Origin: Macrothele yani
Lineage: Eukaryota > Arthropoda > Arachnida > Araneae > Macrothelidae
Direction: 5' to 3'
DNA: 64,000 nt
Assembly (NCBI GenBank): GCA_039090855.1
Contig: CM077007.1
Location: 14,371,515-14,435,514, forward strand
Under the pieces are notes generated by a model, which worked only from the letters and a program-made list of their open reading frames with translations, was not told where the DNA came from and made no database searches. Shown piece by piece: positions 46,012 through 56,208 of the stretch (positions are counted from its first letter, which is position 1; every line of letters begins with the position of its first letter). The position numbers were made by a program, and so were the translations under genes.

Positions 46012-46584
46012 GCCACTAACTTTTTTGGACTTACCGGCCGGCTGGCCACTTAGCTAAAATTCCAATTTTCAGCTATATGTTGTGTATTCATGTGTATAAG
46101 CCTACCTATCTCATAAAGATGGGAAGTGTTATGGTACTTATAATTATTCCTCAGTGTTTATCCCTGTCTCTTAAAGATCGGAAGTGGATCCAAAATATTG
46201 ATAATGTGACACTGTTAAGAAGGAATTCATACGAACTAAGTAGCACTGGGCAACCAAGGGAATAATTGATGTTAACATATATAACGAATTTGCATGGAAT
46301 AGAAGGTGGGAAAAATAAGTGAAGTGAAATAACTTAAAGTGAGCAGTTGCTGATAGCAATGGCTCGGCATTAGTCAAACAAGCGTATTTCATGTTTGTAT
46401 GTGTGATGTCTTAGCTAAACAAGGTTGAGCAAGCATGTCAAGAAATTATGGAGTAAACAGTCATACTTCGGAATTCGATGAAATTAACACAAATTAATTA
46501 ATGTGAGGGTTCTTCACAGCATTGTAATAGGGTAAGGAAATATTCATGAATAAACAATTAGTATTTCATCTGTTTTCTTCAGTG
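45109..46584. other. Non-coding, T-rich runs
   Basis: Long T runs at 45942-45956 and 45987-46011. No gene or element ends recognised. Confidence 0.4.
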
Positions 46585-46586
46585 TA

Positions 46587-47750
46587 CACCGATGAACCAT
46601 TACATTATGACCACCCCCAGTCTAGAGAAATGAACGTGGCTGGAGACCGAACGATGGTGCAGGTGAAGTTCCCAGAGCAGTATATATACAACCCGAGGAC
46701 CAGCTTTCGGTTAGTAGAGTGCTCGGAGTCGGAATGGGAAAAGTTGCAGATTGATTGGAGTTTGATAAAGGACAAATTGTGATGGAACTACGATCTTGGA
46801 AGTGGCACGGCTTGTGGGTTGTTCACGTGCTGCTGTACTGAAGATGTATTAAAAGTGGTGCACAGATGGCCAAACGATGAATCGTCATCCACAGCTCATT
46901 GATGCCAGAGGGGAGTAGAGACTGTCGCGCATTGTTCACAGCGACCACAGGGCCATAAATTCACCCACAGTTGCAACAGTGCTGCTCAGGGTAATGTGTC
47001 AAAGCACACAGTTCATCGTAACCCTCTGCGTATGGACCTGCCTAGCCAAAGACCCAGCCAGGCCCCAATGCTCACTGCAAGTCATTGCCAAAAATGTACG
47101 AAATGGGCCCAAGATGGAGATTGGACCATGGATGATTGGAAGAAAATAGCCTGGTCTGATGAATCACGTAAACAGCCAAACGCGGATAAGCTGATCACCA
47201 ACGGAGGCTATAGCACCTGGATGCACTCTTAAGCAGAAACAAGCCGGCAGTAGTGTATTGCTGTGGGCGATGTTTTCTTGGGACACTTTATGCTCCATTA
47301 TCCTAATAGCACAATCTCTGACAGCTGACAGGTATCTGAACATCATTGCAGACCAAGTTCACCCATTCATGGCAACTAAGTTCCCTGCTGGTGATGGACA
47401 TTACCAACAAGATAATGCGCCATGCCACACTGCCAGATTCATCAAGGAGTGGTTTGAGGAACTTGCTGGTGACTTTCTGTTAATACCCTGGCCTCCAAAT
47501 TCACCTGACATGAATCCAATCGAACATTTGTGGTTTGACTTGGTAAAGCGGGGTTCGTGCTAAATCAAACCACCCGAAATGTATGGGAACTGGAGGACCT
47601 GCTGTTGACATCATGGTACCAGATACTCCAGGATACTATTGCCACCTCATCAAAAATGTACGAGAAACACAGAGTGGCCGCTATTTTGCGGGCTAAAGGG
47701 TGTCCTAGAGCTTATTAGATAGGGGGTCATAATATAATGGCTTATTGGTG
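46587..47750 (+). mobile_element. Tc1-like element, full-length, decayed
   Basis: Imperfect terminal repeats (CACCGATGAACCATTACATT at 46587; the complement CACCAATAAGCCATTATATT at the right end, 47750) are flanked by TA (46585-46586, 47751-47752). One decayed transposase on the plus strand. The next Tc1 begins only 21 bp after its right end. Confidence 0.92.
46750..47720 (+). pseudogene. Tc1-like transposase, broken
   Basis: Blocks: VSKHTVHRNPLRMDLPSQRP (HTH2 end, 46995), WTMDDWKKIAWSDESR (first Asp, 47140), then a gap with lost sequence, MFSWDTLCSIILIAQSL and YQQDNAPCHTARFIKEWF (second Asp, 47400-47460), and WPPNSPDMNPIEHLWFDL (Glu, 47490-47540), ending VAAILRAKGCPRAY. Breaks: stop at 46780, frame changes near 46985 and 47230, stop at 47561. 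Spacing between the last two catalytic residues is 34 residues. Confidence 0.9.
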
Positions 47751-47771
47751 TATAATGACGTTATGTATATA

Positions 47772-48993
47772 CACTATCTACCAACAAGTAATTGGACACC
47801 TGTGATAGCAAAGGAAAACGAAGTTTATTCACCTTCAATAGTTGGTGGAGCCTCCACGAGTGGCGATTACAGCTGCGACCCTCCGGGGCATACTCTCAAC
47901 CAAGCGTTGTACGACGGCTAGCGGTATTTTCTTCCACTCTGCTTGGAGAAGACAGATCAGTTCCTTCACTGACTTCGGACGGTGGGGGCACCCCTTAAGT
48001 CGACACTCCAACTCGTCCCAGAGGTGCTCGATAGGATTAAGGTCCGGGCTCTGCGCAGGCCAGTCCATTCAATTAACCCCATTGTCACCATATCAAGCCA
48101 TGGGGGACCTCCTTGCAACATGACAGGTGGCATTGTCATCCTGAAAGTAACATGGATCCACCCTGTAAAACTGCCACAACGTAGGAAGTGCATGGTCATC
48201 CAAAATGGTGCAGTAGGTCTCGGCGTTGAGTCTACCAGGAATTGCGACCAAGGGTTCCGTGCCATACCAGGAGAAACACCCCCATAGCATAATTCCACCG
48301 CCGCCGAACTTCACAGTTGGCACAATACATTCCGGCAGGAGGCGTTCTCCAGGCAGACGCCAAACCCAGGCTCTGCCATCCGAACGGTAGAGGGTGAACC
48401 TTGATTCATAGCTCCAGAGAACTTGTTTCCACTGTTCAATGGTCCACTGTCGATGTTCTTTGCAGCCCGTTAGCCGAGCAGCGCTATTGGACTTGGTGAT
48501 CAAAGGCTTGTGGGCTGCAGCACATCCACGATGACCGAGCAGATGAGCTTCCTTACGGATGGTATTCATCGAAAGAACACTCCCGGATACCTGTTGAAAC
48601 TCCTCGCGGATGTGGCCCATCGATTTGGTGCGGTTCTTCCGAATTTCTCTGGCCAGCACCCGTCAGTCTCTAACTCCCAGTTTTGTGGGTCTGCCGGGTC
48701 GGGGCACATTCCGACAGTCACCTCTCATCTTCCACTTGCCAATCACGTAGGCCACAGTCGATTTTGGGTACTTCAACTCGCTGGATATGTCACGTATGGA
48801 TCGGCCATTTCTGTGATACTCTACGATTACACCTTTCTCGAAATCAGAAAGCTCCAAACTGCGTGGCATCTTGCATGCGAGTGGTTGCGTTGTTGTTTCC
48901 CACACGATATTTAACAACGGCGGCCGTGACGTGTATCAGGACCGCAGATATCGTCGATTGCAGGGGTGTCCAATTACTTGTTGGTAGATAGTG
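47772..48993 (-). mobile_element. Full-length Tc1-like element, copy B
   Basis: Same family as 10495-11714 in the opposite direction. Termini CACTATCTACCAACAAGTAA (47772) and complement (ending 48993) are flanked by TA (47770-47771, 48994-48995). Length 1222 bp. The coding part is open over most of its length. Confidence 0.96.
47835..48869 (-). pseudogene. Tc1-like transposase, copy B
   Basis: Minus-strand Met at 48869 opens MPRSLELSDFEKGV. Stops are visible at about 48660 (after LGVRD) and after GDNGVN near 48069. The second is at the same codon as in copy A. The first catalytic Asp is Tyr here (LWSYESRF instead of LWSDESRF). [11 protein letters not shown] and SPDLNPIEHLWDE are intact, and one extra codon (ARRSPM versus ARSTM) lengthens their spacing by one residue. 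Catalytically dead on two counts. Confidence 0.94.
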
Positions 48994-48995
48994 TA

Positions 48996-49494
48996 AATCT
49001 TCAAGCTTAAAATTTGCTTGGTAAGTTTTAGCATCAAGAAGAAAAAGAGTAATATTCATTTATTTTCTTGTGTTTTTCCTTAACTATTCAGCCTTTACCT
49101 TTTTTCTCTAAATTCTAAATCCTTTAAAAAATTGCAGAATACGAGTGTGTACGCATTCGTGTCGGTGCTCATATCCTGCAATATTAAAACTGAACACAAT
49201 GTCTGGCTGAAAATTTGTGTCACCATCTTCAGATTGGAAATGCAACTCTTCAGCTCCCTTAGATAACTTTTCTAGAGTTATTTGTGCCCCCCCCCTCCCC
49301 CCAGTCACAAGAGGATTTGGAGTGTTGACATCATAAAACCAAATAGATTTCAAAATTTTCCTTTCTTTAAACTTTTTTCATATCAAAACACAAAAATCAA
49401 ATGCAATCGCATTTAAAATTTCAAAGCAAAGGACACAGTTTTCATCAACATGAAAATAACTGATAATTATATTGTAAAATTTAATATGACACAC
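48996..49494. other. Intron, one unexplained open stretch
   Basis: A minus-strand frame at 49353-49108 reads VNTPNPLVTGGRGGAQITLE and ELHFQSEDGDTNF without stops. It has no usable donor and crosses a C/G run, so I do not call it an exon, but it reads protein-like. Confidence 0.3.
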
Positions 49495-49535
49495 CTGCGA
49501 ATGACTTTCCCAGCTCTATCCATATTTTTTTGTTT
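49495..49535 (-). CDS. Putative exon 1 (of those seen) of minus-strand host gene
   Basis: On minus, a pyrimidine-rich acceptor (TCTGTTGTTCCTCAAG) precedes 49535 and the donor GTGTGTC follows 49495. The 41-bp exon reads KQKNMDRAGKVIR and leaves two bases (AG) that join G of the exon at 31796-31911 as Arg, in phase. It is short, so confidence is lower than for the others. More exons should lie upstream; a GTAAGAAAT donor at 50721 and a possible 31-bp exon at 55792-55822 are candidates. Confidence 0.48.
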
Positions 49536-50158
49536 CTTGAGGAACAACAGACAAAGCAGATAAAAGTTGAGAGATTGACAAGTCACTTGAACGACAACCT
49601 TTACGAAAGATATGGGTAAGTAGCAGATGCCACTGCTACGTGACTTCTTTTTCTGACTTACATCTTTCAGAAATCTGGATAGAAAGCAGAACACAAAATA
49701 TAATAATAAACAAATGTGAAACATATAAAGTATGTGCAATAAAAATACAAAGAACAAATTATGTCTTCCTGACCTTAATAACATTGCTGATGTGAAAATG
49801 ACAACTTCATACAACTATTTGACACAAAGACCTGAAAATTAGTTGATGAAAAATGGTACCTTCAACAAAAACTATCTTAAAAAAAGTAGCTATAGAAAAA
49901 GACATTATCATGAGATAATTCACTCATAATTCTGAGTTCTTTTTTAAGGTCTCCAACAGGATTTTTCAGATTTACTAAAATTAAAATTTCAAAAAAAAAT
50001 AAAATTGAAAACTTAGACTAAGAAGTTCTTTACATGATTGTGCTGTATAAATTATCTAAAGATCAATGAAATCTTTTGCATTCAAGTGTAATACTGAATG
50101 TCATTATGAAAACATTCTTCACATTCTGATCTCTGTTAGACTTCTAATAACTTGTTAA
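49536..50158. other. Non-coding
   Basis: AT-rich, nothing recognised. Confidence 0.4.
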
Positions 50159-50159
50159 T

Positions 50160-50455
50160 TTTAATTTTTATTGTGGAATAACTTTTTTTACGGGTCTTTT
50201 AGAGGTTATTTTTAATGAAAGTTGGTTGTCAAATTTTCGAACTAAAGCCTAGTTCGTCATCAGGACTATGTCACTGGAGTAGTTGCTGCCACTCTACTCC
50301 AGTGACATAGTCCTGATGACGAACTAGGCTTTAGTTCGAAAATTTGACAACCAACTTTCATTAAAAATAACCTCTAAAAGACCCGTAAAAAAAGTTATTC
50401 CACAATCACTATGAATAGAGGTGCCATAAATGCATTTACAACTTTAATTTTTATT
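50160..50455. mobile_element. Penelope-type inverted-repeat insert, 13-bp TSD
   Basis: TTTAATTTTTATT occurs at 50160-50172 and 50443-50455. Between them, 50170-50282 and 50294-50406 are near-perfect inverted arms with an 11-bp centre, and a 36-bp tail (50407-50442) lies on the right only. Each arm contains CTGATGA, C, a GAACTA/TAGTTC stem and GAAAA (plus strand 50313-50341; minus 50263-50235), the hammerhead-like core. Nothing is coded. Confidence 0.8.
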
Positions 50456-50891
50456 CAAAATTATTTTTCGAACTTACCAAAAATAAAAAACAAATATCAA
50501 CTGATAAGTAGATTTTTGTGTTTTTTGATACGATAATTCTTACTGAATAAAATTCTTATATTATCTTTTTTTTTTTTTTACTTTTATATATTAGTTTTTG
50601 GTGAAACAATGAGGGAGTTTTAAAATAGGACACAATTTTTTTTTTAAAGAGTGTATTTAAATTAAAATGGTCATGCCAAAACCAGCATTAAAACTGATAC
50701 AGATTTTAAAAAATTTCTTACTTTAGTATCCCATTTTGCCAAATTATCAGTAGTGAAGTGGAGACAGAAATGCAAAGAATGTTCTCACATATTATTCAAC
50801 ACTTAAATGCATATGAATTATTGCACTTGAAAATTAGCTTACAAAAATGCCTTTCCCTCAAACACAAGCAGCTTGTTTCACTCTGCTTATG
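50456..50891. other. Non-coding
   Basis: AT-rich. A strong donor-like GTAAGAAAT on minus lies at 50721-50713, preceded by ...LAKWDTK in the phase needed by the exon at 49495, but no acceptor was found. Confidence 0.3.
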
Positions 50892-52574
50892 TAATGTGAC
50901 CATTTTTTCTGGACCAAAAAGTGGGACAGGTACGACGCAGTTAGTAAAGCTCAAATGTGACAAACGATTAACCATGAGTATTCATCAAAACCCAGGGTCT
51001 CAAAATGATTTTCCTTAAGTGAATGTTAACCATATTTAATGAGATTCTTTTTTTTAATTACCAAATTCTCCATAATTAAATTCAACAAAAATATGTTTTA
51101 ATTACTTTAAAAATGTGGCAGTTTTCATTAAATTATTGTGTGGCTTTATGAAATGTAAGTGATAACTTACATTTTTTAAATTAGCAAAAGATTAACCTAA
51201 CCTATCTTAATCCAACAATGCACATAAACTGCAATTATCTCTCATCAGCCAGTGTGCATTGGGATGGGATTGTTAAAATTGGCTGAGGTAGATACCCATT
51301 TTTTTTTAACAGAAATTTGATGTTTTCCAATATTTTTTAGTATTTTAATTTAGTGCCCAGCACACTAATTACAGTTTAAAAAATATAATATCAAAGCAGA
51401 AATTTGACTGTTTATTTATTGCACATTTAACTACTGTACATGCACATTCAATTGTAGCATTCTAAGTTTTAACTATCAAAATATATATAATATACTTGTA
51501 TAAACACGGTAAACCAAAACAATTTTGGCATTCAGCAGGATACATTTTTAATAATATATTGCACCTTTATGCAGCAGACTTCTGCTCATATTTTTCATGG
51601 GATGTAATTTGTTTTAATAACTCCTTTTTATTTTTTAGAAATTCAAAAAATTCTTGGCATGATTTGTTAAAATTCACCTTTGTAATCAACAATGCTTTTA
51701 GTGTTACTATAGGCAGTTGGGTCTTTTCTGATGTCCACAGTTTATTAACATGAGAGAAAATTCATTCCACAGGAGCATTTGTACCTGGCAAACAAAGCAC
51801 ATACTGAATAAGTTTTACCAAATGTTTATGTTGAATGTTTTCATTTATTGAAATGTGTGAACATCTCAACCCAATGCTGCTCCATTGGCAACTTATCATT
51901 GTTCCATTGAGATATTTTATCCTCATTCGCATAGCTAGTAACGTATATGCATTCGTCATACAATTCTGTATCATATTTAATATCGAAAAAGTTTTTCTGT
52001 GAAAGATAGTCCATTGATTTTTCAATATATGACCAGGTAGGTGAAGCATTTAAATGATCCCCACTGAAAACAGCTCAAGTCTTTGAAATGAGTATTCCAC
52101 TGATCCAAATAGTGAGCAGATGTGTCATAAAACTCATCTACTATTTTTAGAATAAACAGTTCATCTACCAAGCCATCAGAATGCAGTTTTTTTCATTTGA
52201 GATCTAACAGAATATGGCAGAAGCACATCCTTTTTTTTTTTGGATAACACATTTTGTTTCGGGTCATCTATTGTCCTCTTCACATCTACTGCTGCCGCAA
52301 TTTGCCCCTCAACCACTTTAATGCTTTGATTGGAGATTACTGCTTGACTGTGGACAAAGTTTAACCAAAGATCTGGGCCTGGGTTTTCAAAAAAAGTATG
52401 CAGAATATAGGGACACTTATCCTGACAAAAAATATGACTTGGGGTGGTGGATGACGCCAACTGCATAAAGTGGAACTTCAACACAGTTTCCAAAAAGCGA
52501 GACATTTCAGCATCCCCAAAGGATTAGGGGGACAGCGGGACATAAAGCTAAAAAGCGGAACGTCTGGTCACATT
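50892..52574 (-). mobile_element. hAT-like element (provisional limits)
   Basis: Similar inverted ends: AATGTGACCATTTTTTCTGG at 50892 and, on minus from 52574, AATGTGACCAGACGTTCCGC. Both continue into a GTGGGACAG or GTCCCGCTG string. A hAT transposase relic lies between them on minus. A clean 8-bp duplication was not found (TGCTTA is shared by both flanks). Non-coding sequence at 50930-51490 separates the C-terminus from the left end. Confidence 0.6.
51520..52510 (-). pseudogene. hAT-family transposase relic
   Basis: The C-terminal dimerisation block is clear on minus: VLCLPGTNAPVE, stop, IFSHVNKLWTSEKTQ, VTLKALLITKVNF and CQEFFEFLKNKKELL (51800-51570). Upstream, 52505-52176 reads SRFLETVLKFHFMQ and SNQSIKVVEGQIAA, which fits the region before it in this hAT group. 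Stops at 51762 and 52176 and a frame change around 52060 break it. The BED finger and the first catalytic Asp are absent. Confidence 0.82.
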
Positions 52575-52659
52575 ATGCTTAAAAGGCACAAATACTTTTT
52601 GCTATGATTTTTAAAGAAGTTAAGTTATTTTAAAGACATGATTGCACATTCACTGATAT

Positions 52660-53200
52660 CAGATTTGAAAGCTGTGGGTCCACCATTGAATCCACCATTA
52701 TAAACAAGACCTGCCTCATCAAAATTAAAAATGCCATCCTCCTACCTTATAAAGTTGAAAATCTAGATAAAATGCCTCTAATCCATGGGATCCAGTTGCT
52801 TTCATCCACAGTAGCACTTTCTCCACATGTCACTTTAAAAACTTTGTTCCTAACTCAAAGCTCTGCAAGCCAAACAACACTAGCTAGGAAATCAGTCTGC
52901 TCAAGTTTCTCACCAAACCACCGAATTTTTCTTCTAATCAATGCTCCTGAAACAGGAAGATTCTGTTCTCTGGCAAATCTAAACCATTTCAGAATGGCTT
53001 TCTACAGATCAGAATATTCCATTACTTTCAAAGCACTTTTGCTTGGGATGTGTGGCTTCATCAGTGTTTCAATGAATTTCCAAGATTTCTTAAAAAGGTT
53101 AGAGTACTGGCATGTATACATACCACACTTTTCAACAATATCATTTTTCTTTAAATTTCCAAGGTCAATTCTTCTAAAAGTTTTACTTTTTCATGCAATG
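52660..53200 (-). pseudogene. pogo/Tigger (CENP-B type) transposase N-terminal relic
   Basis: On minus, AILKWFRFAREQNLPVSGAL and KLEQTDFLASVVWLAEL form the second CENP-B HTH, followed by FKVTCGESATVDE and, after a frame change near 52740, GIFNFDEAGLVYNGG, which holds the first catalytic Asp (normally FN.DE.GL). The rest of the DDE domain is missing where the hAT-like element begins. Two or three stops are visible. Different from the C-terminal fragment at 27060. Confidence 0.82.
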
Positions 53201-53578
53201 ACAATACTGTTAGCTATTTCTTATAGCCATCACATAAGCATTCAAAATATTAACGGAGTCATTTGGCAGGCTATTCAGGAAAGAAAAGAAAAAAACACAC
53301 AAGAGGAACAGAAATATGTTAGGTGCTATGATAACAGATGATGACATATTTTCCCGACTCCGCGTAACTAAAGCTTCGATTAGTGTGATACAAGACTCAA
53401 GTGAAACAATAATTCTGGAAGATAGGGAATTCAGATTCCAAGAAACATTACCAGCTTCCCTGGCCAATATTCACTATAAGGTATAGTCAACTGTAAATAG
53501 CAATAAGAGCAACTTGTTTCTTCTGAACTTGGATGTTTCTTGAACTTCAAGGTGAGGAATGAATGAAAATTCTATAAA
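53201..53578. other. Non-coding
   Basis: Nothing recognised beyond possible Tigger 5' sequence. Confidence 0.35.
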
Positions 53579-54800
53579 TGAGTGCAAAAGTTCTACCCAT
53601 TTTTTGTGAGCCACATTCAAAGTAAAAAAATTACTTAACAAGTGCAATAACAAATGGTGCATGTGATGGCCAAAATGCTTTGAGGAGTAGGCTATAAAAT
53701 GGCCCCAAGTATGCATGTGCATCTCATTCATAAACAAACCCCATAAGGGTTAACATGTCAAGCAATAAGGATCACATTAGGCAGTGTTTGCTTTAAGAGT
53801 TCAACAAAGGCAACAATGCAGCTGAACAGAGGCATAACTAGGTTTTTCTGTGCCCGGGGCAAACCATAGAAAGACAGATAGGGCACAATATTATATCTTT
53901 TATATATTTATATGTTACTAATTTAATAGCTACTTATATATATTCATAAGTATACACTACTTGACAAAACAAAATCAGTGTCATATCCTAATGTTATCTC
54001 TATGCGGGAGACAATCAAACTGTAACTTCTTAAACATTTTCCTAATTACTTTGGAGTTCAGACCTTTGGTACCACATCTAACAGATCGAATGTAGTTGGC
54101 AGTCATGGCTCGCAACCACAATAATGGTCAAATAGCCCCCAGAGAATCTTCAAGAATGTGAACGGCATCCATTCATATTCAACATATGTATAGTCCATCC
54201 CACTAAAGACAAACCGCAGGCCCAGCTGTTATTGTCGAAGGTTATGGCTCTTCTTCAGTTGGATGGACTGTAAACCAATGCCTTCATTTCTGAATGTGAG
54301 CAACTAACATCCCCTGAACATTTTAGGGAATTAATGCGAATTTTAAGCTACCAAGGCTACCAACACTTGGAATAATAAGCAAATTCTGTAAATAGGCAAA
54401 TGACAAAATATGACTCTAAAAACTGCATTAGAAACTGGTGTAAAAATTTCATTTCCAATTTTAATCAAACTGCAAGCAGTGGTTTCTGCGCCCTCTCTTG
54501 ACATACGCCCAGGGCATCTGCCTGCTCTAGTTACACACCTCTGCAGCTGAAGACTGCCACAGCATTTGTAAGGTGTATGGTGATGATGCTGTAGACGAAA
54601 GCACATGTCACCATTGGTTCTGGAAATTCCATGAAGATGACAGAAGTTGCAAAGATCAACTATGTTCTGGAAATTCATCAGAGGTTCCAGAAGAGGATCT
54701 CAACCAAGCCATATCAAATGACCAACATTTAACCATTGAAGAATTATCAGAAAGGTTTTCTGTTTGCAGAACATCAATAGAAAGAATTATGTATGTGCCA
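53579..54800 (+). pseudogene. mariner N-terminal fragment interrupted by a hAT MITE
   Basis: Same family as 28763: terminus GAGTGCAAAAGTTCTACCC at 53579, then from the Met at 53755 MSSNKDHIRQCLLYEFNKGN. The reading is broken by a MITE (53827-54543) and resumes DCHSICKVYGDDAVDEST, HHWFWKFHEDDRSCKDQL and DLNQAISNDQHL to about 54800. The catalytic domain is absent. Apart from the MITE the frame is open, which suggests the fragment was cut short before it decayed much. Confidence 0.87.
53819..54551. mobile_element. hAT-type MITE, 717 bp, 8-bp TSD
   Basis: CAGCTGAA occurs at 53819-53826 and 54544-54551. The insert 53827-54543 begins CAGAGGCATAACTAG and ends with the complement of CAGAGGTGTGTAACTAG. 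Eight-bp duplications and CAG-starting ends with GGCRTAACTAG are typical of hAT. The interior has GCCCGGGGCA near one end and GCCCTGGGC near the other and codes for nothing recognisable. Confidence 0.9.
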
Positions 54801-54839
54801 AAGTTAATTATATATATTTACAGTATATGCAAAAAATAA

Positions 54840-55791
54840 CGATCATTTCACATTTCATTGGAGCTGTATATCACAAATTAAGAGCAACATAATGTGTACA
54901 TGTACATCATCAAACAAATAATACTAATTAATAAAGCACAAAGCATGGTAAGCTTTCGTCAAAATCTGAAAAAAAAAAAAAATTACTGGTCAACAGGGCC
55001 AGTTATACCAAAATGTGGTGGTCCACTCATTTTTACTTGTTCCGAAATGGCACAAATAATAATACATTTAGCATACACATAGTGTTAGTATCAAGGATGG
55101 TACACTGAAGCGTAATACATAGTTAATTTCAAATTAAAGTTTATAACAATACAAATATTATATTTTGATTGCCATTCACAATAGCAAAAGTGACCTGGGT
55201 TGCTGGTTTTTAAACTGACACCTCCTAGTATGCAACAACACACTTTTCTTCAATTAATTCGTTGCATGTTTTAGTCCCACAGGGAATGCTAATGTTAAAT
55301 GCAAAGTGCTGTTTTCCAAAAATGACCTACACACATCCATTTGACTTCTTCTGCCAGTGCCTCTCCCTGGGTAGAAACAAAAGTTGGCTTGCACCTAGTT
55401 TTCAGCATCTGGCTTTCCTTTTTGTACTTGTGGTTTTCCTATCACTTTTTGTATCTTCACAGTTTTGCCTTTGCTCTGCAGCATGAACAGGACGGATTGC
55501 AACTAGTTTTTATTCTGCTGTGTATTTCTGCAGAAATTTTTTCTCGAATGATGGAAATTTAGAATTTATCAGTCGAATCACGATATTTACGCAGATATTT
55601 CCAGTTTCTAATAGCAAAATACAGAGAGTTAAAGTTGATAAAAAATCAAAAGGCTTTGTTTTTAAGTTATGAAACTGAATGCATGCATGGCACACGAAGT
55701 TGCAAGGAAGAAAATAACTAAGGAGAAAATCATACAGTGTACTGATTATGAAACACTCTGCAACATACCAAAAGCCACCTGAATGACATAC
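54840..55791. other. Non-coding
   Basis: Nothing recognised. An A run lies at 54968-54981. Confidence 0.4.
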
Positions 55792-55822
55792 CTTGCTTCA
55801 GTGTGAAAGGCAAGAGGCTCCT
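55792..55822 (-). other. Weak candidate exon of the minus-strand gene
   Basis: On minus an acceptor (TTTCTGTCCACATAG) and a consensus donor (AAG then GTATGT) bracket 31 bp reading EPLAFHTEA in one frame. Its end phase does not join directly to 49495-49535, so an intermediate exon would be needed. Confidence 0.25.
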
Positions 55823-55931
55823 CTATGTGGACAGAAAGACAGATAGGCAAAACCACAGCATAAATGGTTCTTCAACCTCCAATTGGAAAGTACTATCAAA
55901 GATCTATCGCCGGGGTCACTACTTAGGCAAA

Positions 55932-56208
55932 CAAGTAGTGCTGCAAATTTCACTAAATTATGGGTTTTACACAGAAATAAAGGAAATTACTAACTGTCAA
56001 ATTTTCGAGTAGCACTCCTACCCTTCCTCAGGACTACACTGTAGTTTTAGACTATAGTGTAGTCCTGAGGAAGGGTAGGAGTGCTACTCAAAAATTTAAC
56101 TGCATAAGTAATTTCCTTTATTTCTGTGTAAAACCCATAATTTAGTGAAATTTATAGTGTATCAAGTCCAGGAATAGCCATGACATCAATTATTACCAAG
56201 TAGTGCTG
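55932..56208. mobile_element. Penelope-type inverted-repeat insert, 12-bp TSD
   Basis: CAAGTAGTGCTG occurs at 55932-55943 and 56197-56208. Inverted arms span 55945 to 56153 with a centre near 56049, and a 43-bp tail (56154-56196) lies on the right only. The left arm on minus (56031-56003) carries CTGAGGA, A, a GGGTAG/CTACTC stem and GAAAA. The right arm copy has the G of GAAA changed to A. Same layout and similar core flanks (ATTTGACA) as the insert at 50160. Confidence 0.82.

Noticed and set aside
49108..49353. Open minus-strand frame with protein-like wording
   Set aside because: No usable donor, crosses a long G/C run, and I recognise no family. Not called a gene.
52772..53341. 189-codon open frame on plus
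   Set aside because: It is the opposite strand of the Tigger relic. The composition is that of a shadow frame.
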